Part shown: in pieces, positions 6,297 through 13,543 of the stretch | Layout: each line of letters opens with the position of its first letter | Numbering within the stretch: the first letter of the stretch is position 1 | NCBI GenBank assembly: GCA_937912175.1 | Contig: CALDOU010000019.1 | Coordinates: forward strand, 1 to 29,517 | Direction of reading: 5' to 3' | DNA length: 29,517 nucleotides | DNA from: an uncultured Clostridia bacterium | GTDB lineage: Bacteria; Bacillota; Clostridia; Oscillospirales; Acutalibacteraceae | Notes under the pieces: generated by a model | Seen by the model: only the letters and a program-made list of their open reading frames with translations | The model's database searches: none | What the model was told of the DNA's origin: nothing | Position numbers and translations under genes: made by a program

Positions 6297-8033
6297 ATGA
6301 TTATGGCAGAATATTTATCTCCGGGAGTCTATGTTGAGGAATTTGACAGTGGTCCGACCCCTATGCAGGGTGTAGGCACAAGCACAGCTGGATTTATTGG
6401 TGTTGCGGAAAAAGGTCCGATTTCAGGTGCACCGGTATTAGTCACAGGTCCTGCGGATTTTGCTCGTAAATTTGGCGGATATTTACATGAAAGCGAGTTT
6501 GGTGATTACAGGTTTTTGGCGCACGCGGTAAATCACTTCTTTATTAACGGAGGTTCAAGAGCATTTGTAATGCGTGTTGCTCCGTCTGATGCAACAATTG
6601 CAAAAGCTGCTGTGTTGGAAGGAAAAGAAGAAATTATTGACATTCAAGCGAAGAACCCCGGTGATTGGGGAAATTCCATCATAACGACCTTTGAATCTGC
6701 GAGTTCCAGCAAGAGCCAGATACTCGAAGATTTAGGTTCGGGAAAATATCGTTTGAAAAATGCCACCGGATTTACTGCGGGGGACGTTGTAGCCCTTGAC
6801 GGTGCGGGTGAAGAACAGTTTGCCGTGGTAAAAAATGCCACAGGTAACATTGTAACTTTTGAATCCGCTTTTGAAGGTGACGTTGTTGATGATGCTTTAT
6901 TACCGAAAATTACCGTTCATACATGTGAGTTAAACGTGATAGTTGACCTTGACGGAGAGGTTGAAAAATATAACGGTGTTTCATTTAATGCTTTGTCGCC
7001 GTCATTTATTGAAAAGAAAATGGCAAAATCAGAAATCGTAACTTTAAAATCCAAACCCGGCGAAAATGCTGTTGCACCAATGGATGTTGTAAAACAAGTA
7101 TTCGGCGGCGAAGGTGATGTTGTTAAAGTAACATTTGCAGGCGGTACCAATGGCGCTGCAGCAAGTCTTTCTGACGCTGACTTTATCGGTAAGGATGAAG
7201 GTCCCGGCTCCAGAACGGGTATTCAAGCATTTTTGGACAATACTGATGTAAACATAATGGCAGTACCGGGTATTGTCAGTGCGAATGTTCAGCTTTCACT
7301 TGTTTCACACTGTGAAAAACTTGGAAGCAGATTTGCGGTTCTTGATATGCCTATGACAGCTAAAACCGTAACTGATATTATGGAACACAGGGATATTGTA
7401 GACAGTGATTACTGCGCTATGTATCATCCGTGGTTACAAGTGTTTGACCCGCTTGATAAGAAAGATACATTTATCCCGCCTTCAGGTTCTATAATGGGTA
7501 TATATGCAAGAAGCGATAACGCCAGAGGAGTTCATAAAGCGCCGGCAAATGAAGTTGTTGCAAATTGCACTGGATTATTTGTAAATTACAATGTTGCAGA
7601 ACAAGATTTATTAAATCCCAAAGGCGTAAACCTTATAAGAAAATTCCCGGGAGCGGGAATAAGAGTATGGGGTGCACGTACCGCTTCATCTAAGCCACTA
7701 TGGAAATATATAAACGTAAGACGTTTATTCATATATCTTGAAGAATCCATTAAAGCCAATACAAATTGGGTAGTATTTGAACCTAATGATGTTGGATTGT
7801 GGTCAAGAGTAAAACGTACTATTGAAACCTTCTTGGAGGGTGTTTGGAAATCGGGAGCTCTTGTTGGAGGTGCGGCATCTGACGCATTCTTCGTGGATAT
7901 TGGACCCAATACAATGACAAAGGACGATATTGACAACGGACGTTTGATATGCGTTATCGGTGTAGCACCGGTTAAACCGGCTGAATTTGTCATCTTCAAG
8001 ATTACTCAAAAAACCGGCGAAGCCACAGAATAA
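6297..8033 (+). CDS. Contractile tail sheath protein
   Basis: This 578-residue sheath subunit would polymerise around the inner tube and contract to drive it into the target. The start LSPGVYVEEFDSGP near the N terminus is the classic sheath opening of P2 FI, T4 gp18 and Afp/PVC sheaths. The conserved C-terminal domain (about residues 471-578) contains NVRRLFIYLEESI, NTNWVVFEPND and the last strand with VAPVKPAEFVIFKI, which donates to neighbouring subunits. The central region (about 110-330) is the variable insertion. Only one sheath gene is present, against three in Afp/PVC clusters. The ATG at 6297 has an AGGGA at 6 bp; ATG 6303 is an alternative. Confidence 0.95.
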   Translation: MIMAEYLSPGVYVEEFDSGPTPMQGVGTSTAGFIGVAEKGPISGAPVLVTGPADFARKFGGYLHESEFGDYRFLAHAVNHFFINGGSRAFVMRVAPSDATIAKAAVLEGKEEIIDIQAKNPGDWGNSIITTFESASSSKSQILEDLGSGKYRLKNATGFTAGDVVALDGAGEEQFAVVKNATGNIVTFESAFEGDVVDDALLPKITVHTCELNVIVDLDGEVEKYNGVSFNALSPSFIEKKMAKSEIVTLKSKPGENAVAPMDVVKQVFGGEGDVVKVTFAGGTNGAAASLSDADFIGKDEGPGSRTGIQAFLDNTDVNIMAVPGIVSANVQLSLVSHCEKLGSRFAVLDMPMTAKTVTDIMEHRDIVDSDYCAMYHPWLQVFDPLDKKDTFIPPSGSIMGIYARSDNARGVHKAPANEVVANCTGLFVNYNVAEQDLLNPKGVNLIRKFPGAGIRVWGARTASSKPLWKYINVRRLFIYLEESIKANTNWVVFEPNDVGLWSRVKRTIETFLEGVWKSGALVGGAASDAFFVDIGPNTMTKDDIDNGRLICVIGVAPVKPAEFVIFKITQKTGEATE

Positions 8034-8069
8034 TAGGTGATTTTTTAAAAGAAAGGAGAATGATTTTAT

Positions 8070-8576
8070 ATGGCAGACGGATATCCAACAAGACCTACTT
8101 TAGGTACTGATGCTCTGGAAACTAAAAATTCCCCGGCGGACGGCTTAAGGTCACCTCTTAGAGGATTTAGATTTACGGCAAATTTCCAAGGATTGGGAAC
8201 AACATCTTTTAAAGAAGTTCAAGGATTTTCTTCGGAAGTTGATTCCACTGAATACAGAGAGGGTGGTTTTGGTAGCCTTACCAAAAGAAAATTACCCGGA
8301 CTTGTCAACTATGGTGATATAACTCTTACAAAAGGCATGTATCAAAGCACACTGCTTTATGATTACTATAATGACTATTTGGAAGGAAACAATGTTACAC
8401 CGGTTGACGCAACCATTACCGTATATGATAATGCTGGACAAGCAACCGCTGTATGGTATGTGGCTAATTCATGGCCGAAGCAATACTCTGCCACTGACTT
8501 AAGCGCTGAAGATTCTTCAATTCTTATTGAAACTTTGGTACTTGCTCATGAAGGTATTTACAGAGGAAGCTTATAA
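8070..8576 (+). CDS. Inner tube protein (gp19-like)
   Basis: This 168-residue protein has the T4 gp19/Hcp-like tail tube fold: SPLRGFRFTANFQGLG, FKEVQGFSSEVDSTEYREGG, a KRKLPGLVNYGDITLTKG strand, and a C terminus with DSSILIETLVLAHEGI. Hexameric rings of it would stack to form the tube inside the sheath. GAAAGGAG lies about 11 bp before the ATG. It follows the sheath by 36 bp, the usual order in P2-like tails and injection systems, and is followed by a strong hairpin that may set its mRNA level. Confidence 0.95.
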   Translation: MADGYPTRPTLGTDALETKNSPADGLRSPLRGFRFTANFQGLGTTSFKEVQGFSSEVDSTEYREGGFGSLTKRKLPGLVNYGDITLTKGMYQSTLLYDYYNDYLEGNNVTPVDATITVYDNAGQATAVWYVANSWPKQYSATDLSAEDSSILIETLVLAHEGIYRGSL

Positions 8577-8599
8577 AAAATAATTATAATTACAAATAC

Positions 8600-8633
8600 C
8601 TCTCTCCTTACAATTTTATTTGTAAGGAGGGAG
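8600..8633 (+). other. Strong intercistronic hairpin after the tube gene, covering an SD-like sequence
   Basis: Bases 8600-8613 pair with 8620-8633, giving 14 bp with one G-U and a 6-nt TTTTAT loop. No T run follows, so it is not a plus-strand intrinsic terminator. The right arm contains AAGGAGG, a perfect anti-SD complement, hidden in the stem. It probably protects the upstream sheath/tube message or is a processing site. The next gene (8666) uses a separate AAAGGAAG site. Confidence 0.7.
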
Positions 8634-8665
8634 ATGTATAAATTAAAAAGGAAGAGTGATTTTTA

Positions 8666-9040
8666 ATGTCTATCCCCTTTGAAACCCAGGTAGAATTTGA
8701 ACTCCCAAAAGGATATGTTGATAAAAACGGTGAAGTGCATAAGCACGGAGTTATGCGACTTGCAAATGCCGCAGACGAAATTGTACCGCTCAACGATCCT
8801 AAGGTAAAAATGAATCCGGGCTATTTAAGCATTTTATTATTGGAAAGAGTTATAGTTAAACTCGGTACGCTTAAAAAAGTGGACTGTCATGTAATAGAGA
8901 GCCTATTTACGGCCGATATGGCGTATTTGCAAGATTTATATCAGAAAATCAATGCTGTTGAGCCACCCACAGCTACGGTTATCTGCCCTAAATGTGCTCA
9001 TGAGTTCAGGTATGAATTGCCTTTTTTCGGGGAAGCCTAA
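8666..9040 (+). CDS. Tail assembly protein with CxxC motif (P2 gpE-like position), zero-frame product
   Basis: This 124-residue protein lies directly after the tube gene. It has a beta-rich N terminus (PFETQVEFELPKGYVDKNGEVHKHGVMR), a helical middle (DMAYLQDLYQKINAVEP), and a C-terminal CPKCAHEFRYELPFFG with one CxxC pair (C107/C110) that could bind zinc, perhaps as a dimer. Proteins of this kind are annotated as phage tail assembly proteins in injection-system clusters (recalled, not searched). Its place matches P2 gene E. An exact slippery heptamer four codons before its stop suggests that part of translation continues into the -1 frame. SD AAAGGAAG lies about 11 bp before the ATG. Confidence 0.85.
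   Translation: MSIPFETQVEFELPKGYVDKNGEVHKHGVMRLANAADEIVPLNDPKVKMNPGYLSILLLERVIVKLGTLKKVDCHVIESLFTADMAYLQDLYQKINAVEPPTATVICPKCAHEFRYELPFFGEA
9022..9028 (+). promoter_or_regulatory. Candidate programmed -1 ribosomal frameshift site (T TTT TTC)
   Basis: The heptamer T TTT TTC lies in the zero frame of the 124-aa gene as X XXY YYZ, with codons TTT (9023-9025) and TTC (9026-9028). It is four codons before the stop TAA at 9038. After a one-base backward slip, reading goes CGG GGA AGC CTA AAA and stays open to TGA at 9226. Phage P2 E/E' uses the closely related T TTT TTG. Only a weak AGG lies about 12 nt upstream. A 4-bp stem GGGA (9030-9033)/TCCC (9048-9051) is possible downstream, so the stimulatory signal is not obvious. 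Confidence 0.65.
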
Positions 9041-9228
9041 AAAGTTATCCCATCAAGGTGCTTTATGAAGAGATAGCTTTTTTGGCTTATTATTTTCATT
9101 GGTCTCGTCAAGAGATTATGCTTTTACCTCATAAAGAAAGAATACGTTTTTGTGAAGAAGCTTCAAAGATAAACAAAAAAATGAATTCGGAAGCTGATAG
9201 TAAAAAAATCAACATATTTGATATTTGA
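9028..9228 (+). CDS. Small tail-assembly extension (DUF6760-like), probably made only as a -1 frameshift fusion
   Basis: The -1 frame encodes about 66 residues beyond the slip site. SYPIKVLYEEIAFLAYYFHW followed by SRQEIMLLPHKERIRFCEE resembles the small DUF6760 family that follows the CxxC protein in many injection-system clusters (pattern from memory). The frame is closed by a TGA at 9013 upstream. Between it and the conserved YP motif there is no ATG, GTG or TTG. The first possible start, GTG 9058, would cut into the conserved block and has no SD. The fusion would have 121 + 66 = 187 residues, made by analogy with P2 E' and lambda GT tail chaperones. Separate translation from a non-canonical start remains possible. 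Confidence 0.75.
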   Translation, partial: RGSLKSYPIKVLYEEIAFLAYYFHWSRQEIMLLPHKERIRFCEEASKINKKMNSEADSKKINIFDI

Positions 9229-9261
9229 TAAAGGATAAAATCAGACCTGCGAGGTGAAAAA

Positions 9262-10275
9262 ATGGAGACATATGCGAAAAATGTTCCACAGGGGTTTAAA
9301 CGTAAAAGGTTGCCGGTGGTAAGAGTATCTTCGGCGAAAAATCTTACCCAAGGTTTTAACTTTATTGTTACTCTGAATGAATTTACTTATGGTTTTCAAA
9401 GTGTATCGGGATTGGAAGTGGAACGAGAAGTTGAGTCATTTTCGGAGGGCGGAGTCAACGATCATCAAATATTAGTTGGTAAACCCGTTAATAATATATT
9501 TAATCTTACTTTCACTCGTGGGTTAATGATTAGGTCTCCCGGTATAATAACCAACGCCGCTAAGGCGGCGGCGTTAAAATCACAAGACAATACCATTCGA
9601 AAAGCGGCTATGATAGGTGTTGCCGCGTTAGACCCTCAAGAAAGTTTGGAAGCAGGTCCTGCAATAGGGACTATACAGGTTTTTAATCGCCAAAATGAGT
9701 TGACGGCACTATATTCTTTTTTGTCTTTGGGGGCAACAAGATGGAATGCCAGTGATTTAAATGCGGATGACGGAGCTATTAGCATTGAAACAATTACTAT
9801 TGTGCATACAGGACTTACACGCGTTGCGCTTTCCGGACCGAGTATTATTAATTATGCCAAGAGTTTTAGCTCGGACAATGACGACGATTTGGCAAAGATG
9901 ATGGAAGAGCGTAAGAAAGAACTGCAAGATCAAAATGAAAAAATCCAAAAGGATTTAGAAAATTCGGGCGTGAAAAAAAAGCGTGAAGAAGTTGAAAAAG
10001 CTAAAAAAGATTTTGATGAGGCTTTAAAAAAGTTGGAAGCCGAAAGAAAAAAAGCAGAAGAAGCTTTGGCTGAAAAGAAAAAGCTCCAACTTGAGTTACA
10101 AGAAGAGGAAAAAAAGGCAAGAGAAAAGGCAATTGAAGAAAACAAGCAAAATGTTGAAAAAGAGCGTAAAAAATCTGAGGAACGTGCTAAACAAGCGTCG
10201 GAAAAAAATGAAGCACAAGAAAATTTAAATAAAGAAAATGCTCAAAAATCAAAGGAACAAGGAGAAAACTCTTAA
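9262..10275 (+). CDS. Second gp19-like tube-fold protein fused to a long charged helical tail
   Basis: The 337-residue product has two parts. Residues about 25-190 follow the tube pattern: NFIVTLNEFTYGFQSVSGLEVEREVESFSEGG in place of the tube loop, and DDGAISIETITIVHTGLTR at the end. Residues about 205-337 are almost wholly Lys/Glu/Gln/Ala, a single predicted helix or coiled coil (for example KKLEAERKKAEEALAEKKK). In Afp/PVC and P2-like systems a variant tube protein forms the tube initiator ring at the hub, which fits the first half. The tail is not a usual part of that family and may fill the tube lumen, bind the helical proteins encoded next, or act as a leash. GAGGTG lies 7 bp before the ATG. 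Confidence 0.85.
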   Translation: METYAKNVPQGFKRKRLPVVRVSSAKNLTQGFNFIVTLNEFTYGFQSVSGLEVEREVESFSEGGVNDHQILVGKPVNNIFNLTFTRGLMIRSPGIITNAAKAAALKSQDNTIRKAAMIGVAALDPQESLEAGPAIGTIQVFNRQNELTALYSFLSLGATRWNASDLNADDGAISIETITIVHTGLTRVALSGPSIINYAKSFSSDNDDDLAKMMEERKKELQDQNEKIQKDLENSGVKKKREEVEKAKKDFDEALKKLEAERKKAEEALAEKKKLQLELQEEEKKAREKAIEENKQNVEKERKKSEERAKQASEKNEAQENLNKENAQKSKEQGENS

Positions 10276-10346
10276 GAACAAAAATAATTTAATTGTAAAT
10301 AACGGCATTAATTTTTTATCCATATAAAAGAAGGTGGACTGTTTTA

Positions 10347-11045
10347 ATGAATGAATCGGTTTCTAAAACTAAAATAGAAGAACTTAAAGAACTTATTAAA
10401 AAGTCAGAAGAAAAATTAAAACAATCTTCTTTAAATATGGAGCGCCTTAGCGAAGAAGTTAAAAAAGCTAAAGAAGATTGGGAATTATTGGACGCTAAGT
10501 CCGATACCTCCAAAATACTTACTTTAAAGCAACAGAAATTATTAAAAGCGGAACATGAAAAACTAAAATTAAAGGCTATGGTTGAAGAACGCAGAAACAT
10601 AGACCAAAAAACTCAAGAAGAGTTTGAAAAAGCTTGTTTATTGCGGGAAGAGGCTTATAATAAATCGGATTTTGAAAAACAAGAAGCCGAGCGTTTAGCG
10701 TTGAAAACAGAAATTAATGCTCTTTCCAAAAACATTGATATAAAATCTGATATTATTCAAGAAAAAATCGATGAAACCCAAAACATTTTAGCCGGAAAAA
10801 TATCTGAAGAATTTAAAATTAATAAAATAAAAAAAACGCTAAGCGATTTGCAAGGTTCAGCAAATAAAAATAATCAATCGGTGATTGATATGCGTAATAA
10901 GCTTAATAATTCTTTGGAAAATAAAAGCAATTTTTTGCGGAGCTATAAAAACTTAGAACAAGAAATCAATGCTTTAAAGTTAAAATCGAAAGAATATCAA
11001 ATACTTCTAAAAGAAAAAAAGTTAAAGTTGAAAGAGTGTAATTAA
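10347..11045 (+). CDS. Unknown coiled-coil protein in the tape-measure region
   Basis: I do not recognise this 232-residue protein. It is nearly all predicted helix with heptad-like Leu spacing (KIEELKELIKKSEEKLKQSS; RLALKTEINALSKNI) and no hydrophobic membrane segment or signal peptide. Lys and Glu make up a large share of residues. It lies between the tube-fold/helix fusion and the 810-residue helical protein, and all three are read in the same direction with gaps of 31-71 bp. Possible roles are a scaffold or chaperone for the tape measure, or a part of the tube lumen. AGAAGGTGG lies about 11 bp before the ATG. Confidence 0.75.
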   Translation: MNESVSKTKIEELKELIKKSEEKLKQSSLNMERLSEEVKKAKEDWELLDAKSDTSKILTLKQQKLLKAEHEKLKLKAMVEERRNIDQKTQEEFEKACLLREEAYNKSDFEKQEAERLALKTEINALSKNIDIKSDIIQEKIDETQNILAGKISEEFKINKIKKTLSDLQGSANKNNQSVIDMRNKLNNSLENKSNFLRSYKNLEQEINALKLKSKEYQILLKEKKLKLKECN

Positions 11046-11076
11046 ACATTAATTTTGAAAATAAGGTGGTGAGCAA

Positions 11077-13509
11077 ATGAAAGAAACGAAAAAAAATGAA
11101 GTGTCTTTAAAAGAAAAAGGTGTTTTAAAGAAAAATTCATTTATGAATGTCAATTCTTCGCCAAATTTGCTTACTTTGAAAAATAATAAAAATTTTTGTA
11201 GTAAATTTTTTGAACAGCATAAAATAACAACTCTTACGGATGAATTACAAGAAGCGGACGAGTCAAGAAGCCTGACTTATGATTTTTCGCGTTCTTATAA
11301 TTTTGAGGCCGAAGCGTTTAATAAGATAATAGATATATTAATGCAGCTTCGTGCTGCCAACGATGATCAAAATATTTTCGTTCAGAATAATACTGTTTTA
11401 CGTGAAAATATTTTAAATCAACTTAAGAATGAAGTTTTAAGAGTAAGTCATAAGCTTTCAAAAGAGCAAATTAAAAATCTTGAAGTAATTTCAAGTAATA
11501 GCTTTGATGAAAAAGCGTTGACCGAAATTTTAAATTCATTTTTAAAGAATTCAAAAAAAAAATTTACTGACAGTGAAATAGCTGCCGGTGATTTTCATGT
11601 AATAGGTAAATCAAAATATATAACATTAGAAAAAGCTTCAAAAAATTATCTTACGGTTTTAGATAAGGTAAGTTATTACGAAAAAGTTTTAAATCGAGTT
11701 TTAGAAAATATTTCGTATGATAAGTTTGTTGATAAAAAAGAACAATCGGCTCCTAAGATTTCGAATAAAGAGAATTCAGAGCTTGAAAATCGAACCCAAA
11801 AAAGAAATGTAAAAGAAGTATTAAGCAAGATTTCTAAAATTCAGGATGTAAAAACATTAGAAGAAGTTAATAAGTTTTACGAAGAAAATATTGTTAATAA
11901 AATGGGGCTGTTGCCTCGAGTAATAAAGTTACAGTCTAAAATATCCGAAATGAATATTTTAACAAAAGTAGGCACTTTTGTTGAAAATATAGTTCAAAAG
12001 TCTGTTCCGAAATTTGTTACTTCAGAAACCGAACTTATAAATAAGGTAATTAATAAGAGTAAAATAGAAGAACTGCGGGAAGATATTGTTGCAAAAGAAC
12101 AGCAATATTTGGAAGAAAGAGATTATCAACAACGCAATATAAATAGGGTATATAATGAAGTAAGAAAATTATACAGTGCAAAAAATCTTTCTAAAAATAT
12201 AACTGAAATTTTAAAAAACACCAGTCTTAAAAAACTTAATTTAGAAGAAAATGTAAAGAAAAACCTTCTTAAACTTACTACCAAAAAAGATATTGTTAAT
12301 AGGTTTAAGAATGTTTACGATCATGCTGTGGAAAATATTTCCGCCGATAAAGTTACCGATAAAACCGAACTAATTAATAGGACTTATACTCAAGAAATCA
12401 ATACCGAAGAAAAAGAAGCTTTAAAGGATGTTGTAAATTTAAGAAAAAGCGGCGTTCTTACCAATAAAAAATTTATTGAAAATACTTATCAAAATAATAT
12501 TTTGATGAAAGATATTAATGTACGCAAAAGAAACATTGAAAACGTACATAAGAATCTGGAAAAAATTAACAATACATTTTATGAAGATGAAAATTTAAGA
12601 GATACCGTGATTTCTACGGAACTTATCAGCAAAGAACATCTTACAAAAAGCGATATTCAAAATTATTTTGAAAAATCAAAAGATGTTTATTTAGATAAGA
12701 TAGAAAAAAATCTTACAAAGAACAAACATTACAGTATTAAAGAAAATTTAAAATCTTTATTAACTGAAAATATAACTTCAATTTATGAAAAAGAAATATA
12801 TGACAAGTATAAAATAATATCTGATAAAAAACGGTTGAATTTTTTTAAGCATACAGGTATAAAACCGATTATTACAATTCAAAAACCGGGTAATGAAAAG
12901 ATTGAAGTTTGGGATAAAGAAGATATTTATAGGTTTAAGCCCGTTTATATCAAAGAAAATGTTTTAGATGAAGATAAGGTAGAAAATATAGTTTCCAAAA
13001 ATATAACCAATGTGTTGTCGCCGGAAATTATGAGAAGTAAAAGTTTTAAAATTCATCAAAAAGATGTCTATAAAGATTTAACAAAGCATCATTTAGAAAA
13101 GTATCTTGAACATTCTTATAACTTTAAGAAAGAATATCTGATAAAAGAAAGAAACATTTTAGAAAACGAATCGGCTTATGAACACCTTAACCATGATTAT
13201 TTGATTTATAAGGAAAAAGAAAAACCTGTAACCTCTAAGGAAAAGTCTGAAAGAATTATTACGAAACAAGAAGAAACAAAAAAATCGAATCCAAAGACCA
13301 ATATTTATAAAAAGCCGACCGAATTCTCGGTTGATGATACTCAAAAAATAGAGAAAAATATTTTGGCAAAAACGATGAGCAAAAAAGACATTGTAAATTT
13401 GATAGAGTCCTATATGAATAATATAAATGTAGATGCAATTTCAGAAACGGTTATAGGAAGATTTGAGAGTAAAATGAAATTTGATCGCCATCGAAACGGA
13501 ATATTTTAA
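11077..13509 (+). CDS. Large helical protein, candidate tape measure
   Basis: This 810-residue protein is rich in Lys, Asn, Glu and Ile, predicted mostly helical, with no signal peptide or membrane segment. It occupies the slot between the E/E'-like pair and the D-like hub, where P2 encodes its tape measure T, also of about 800 residues (from memory). Degenerate internal repeats are visible: TELIN at 318, TELIN at 430 and TELIS at 514, the first two preceded by VENI-type segments. The last residues (DAISETVIGRFESKMKFDRHRNGI) resemble the short Arg-rich ending seen on other tail-system proteins, perhaps an anchor to the hub. If all helical, 810 residues span roughly 120 nm. A cargo or effector is the main alternative. 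SD AAGGTGG lies about 8 bp before the ATG. Confidence 0.75.
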   Translation: MKETKKNEVSLKEKGVLKKNSFMNVNSSPNLLTLKNNKNFCSKFFEQHKITTLTDELQEADESRSLTYDFSRSYNFEAEAFNKIIDILMQLRAANDDQNIFVQNNTVLRENILNQLKNEVLRVSHKLSKEQIKNLEVISSNSFDEKALTEILNSFLKNSKKKFTDSEIAAGDFHVIGKSKYITLEKASKNYLTVLDKVSYYEKVLNRVLENISYDKFVDKKEQSAPKISNKENSELENRTQKRNVKEVLSKISKIQDVKTLEEVNKFYEENIVNKMGLLPRVIKLQSKISEMNILTKVGTFVENIVQKSVPKFVTSETELINKVINKSKIEELREDIVAKEQQYLEERDYQQRNINRVYNEVRKLYSAKNLSKNITEILKNTSLKKLNLEENVKKNLLKLTTKKDIVNRFKNVYDHAVENISADKVTDKTELINRTYTQEINTEEKEALKDVVNLRKSGVLTNKKFIENTYQNNILMKDINVRKRNIENVHKNLEKINNTFYEDENLRDTVISTELISKEHLTKSDIQNYFEKSKDVYLDKIEKNLTKNKHYSIKENLKSLLTENITSIYEKEIYDKYKIISDKKRLNFFKHTGIKPIITIQKPGNEKIEVWDKEDIYRFKPVYIKENVLDEDKVENIVSKNITNVLSPEIMRSKSFKIHQKDVYKDLTKHHLEKYLEHSYNFKKEYLIKERNILENESAYEHLNHDYLIYKEKEKPVTSKEKSERIITKQEETKKSNPKTNIYKKPTEFSVDDTQKIEKNILAKTMSKKDIVNLIESYMNNINVDAISETVIGRFESKMKFDRHRNGIF

Positions 13510-13543
13510 ATAATATATTATAAAAAACAAAGGATATCGAAAA

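Noticed and set aside
7586..7999. 137-codon antisense ORF in the sheath gene
   Set aside because: It lies wholly within the sheath coding sequence on the other strand, has no recognisable protein pattern or SD, and reflects the codon structure of the sheath gene. Other antisense ORFs inside the baseplate genes were rejected for the same reason.
8634..8666. Ten-codon ORF after the AAGGAGG in the tube hairpin
   Set aside because: The SD-to-ATG gap is only 3 nt and the SD lies in a stable stem, so translation is unlikely.
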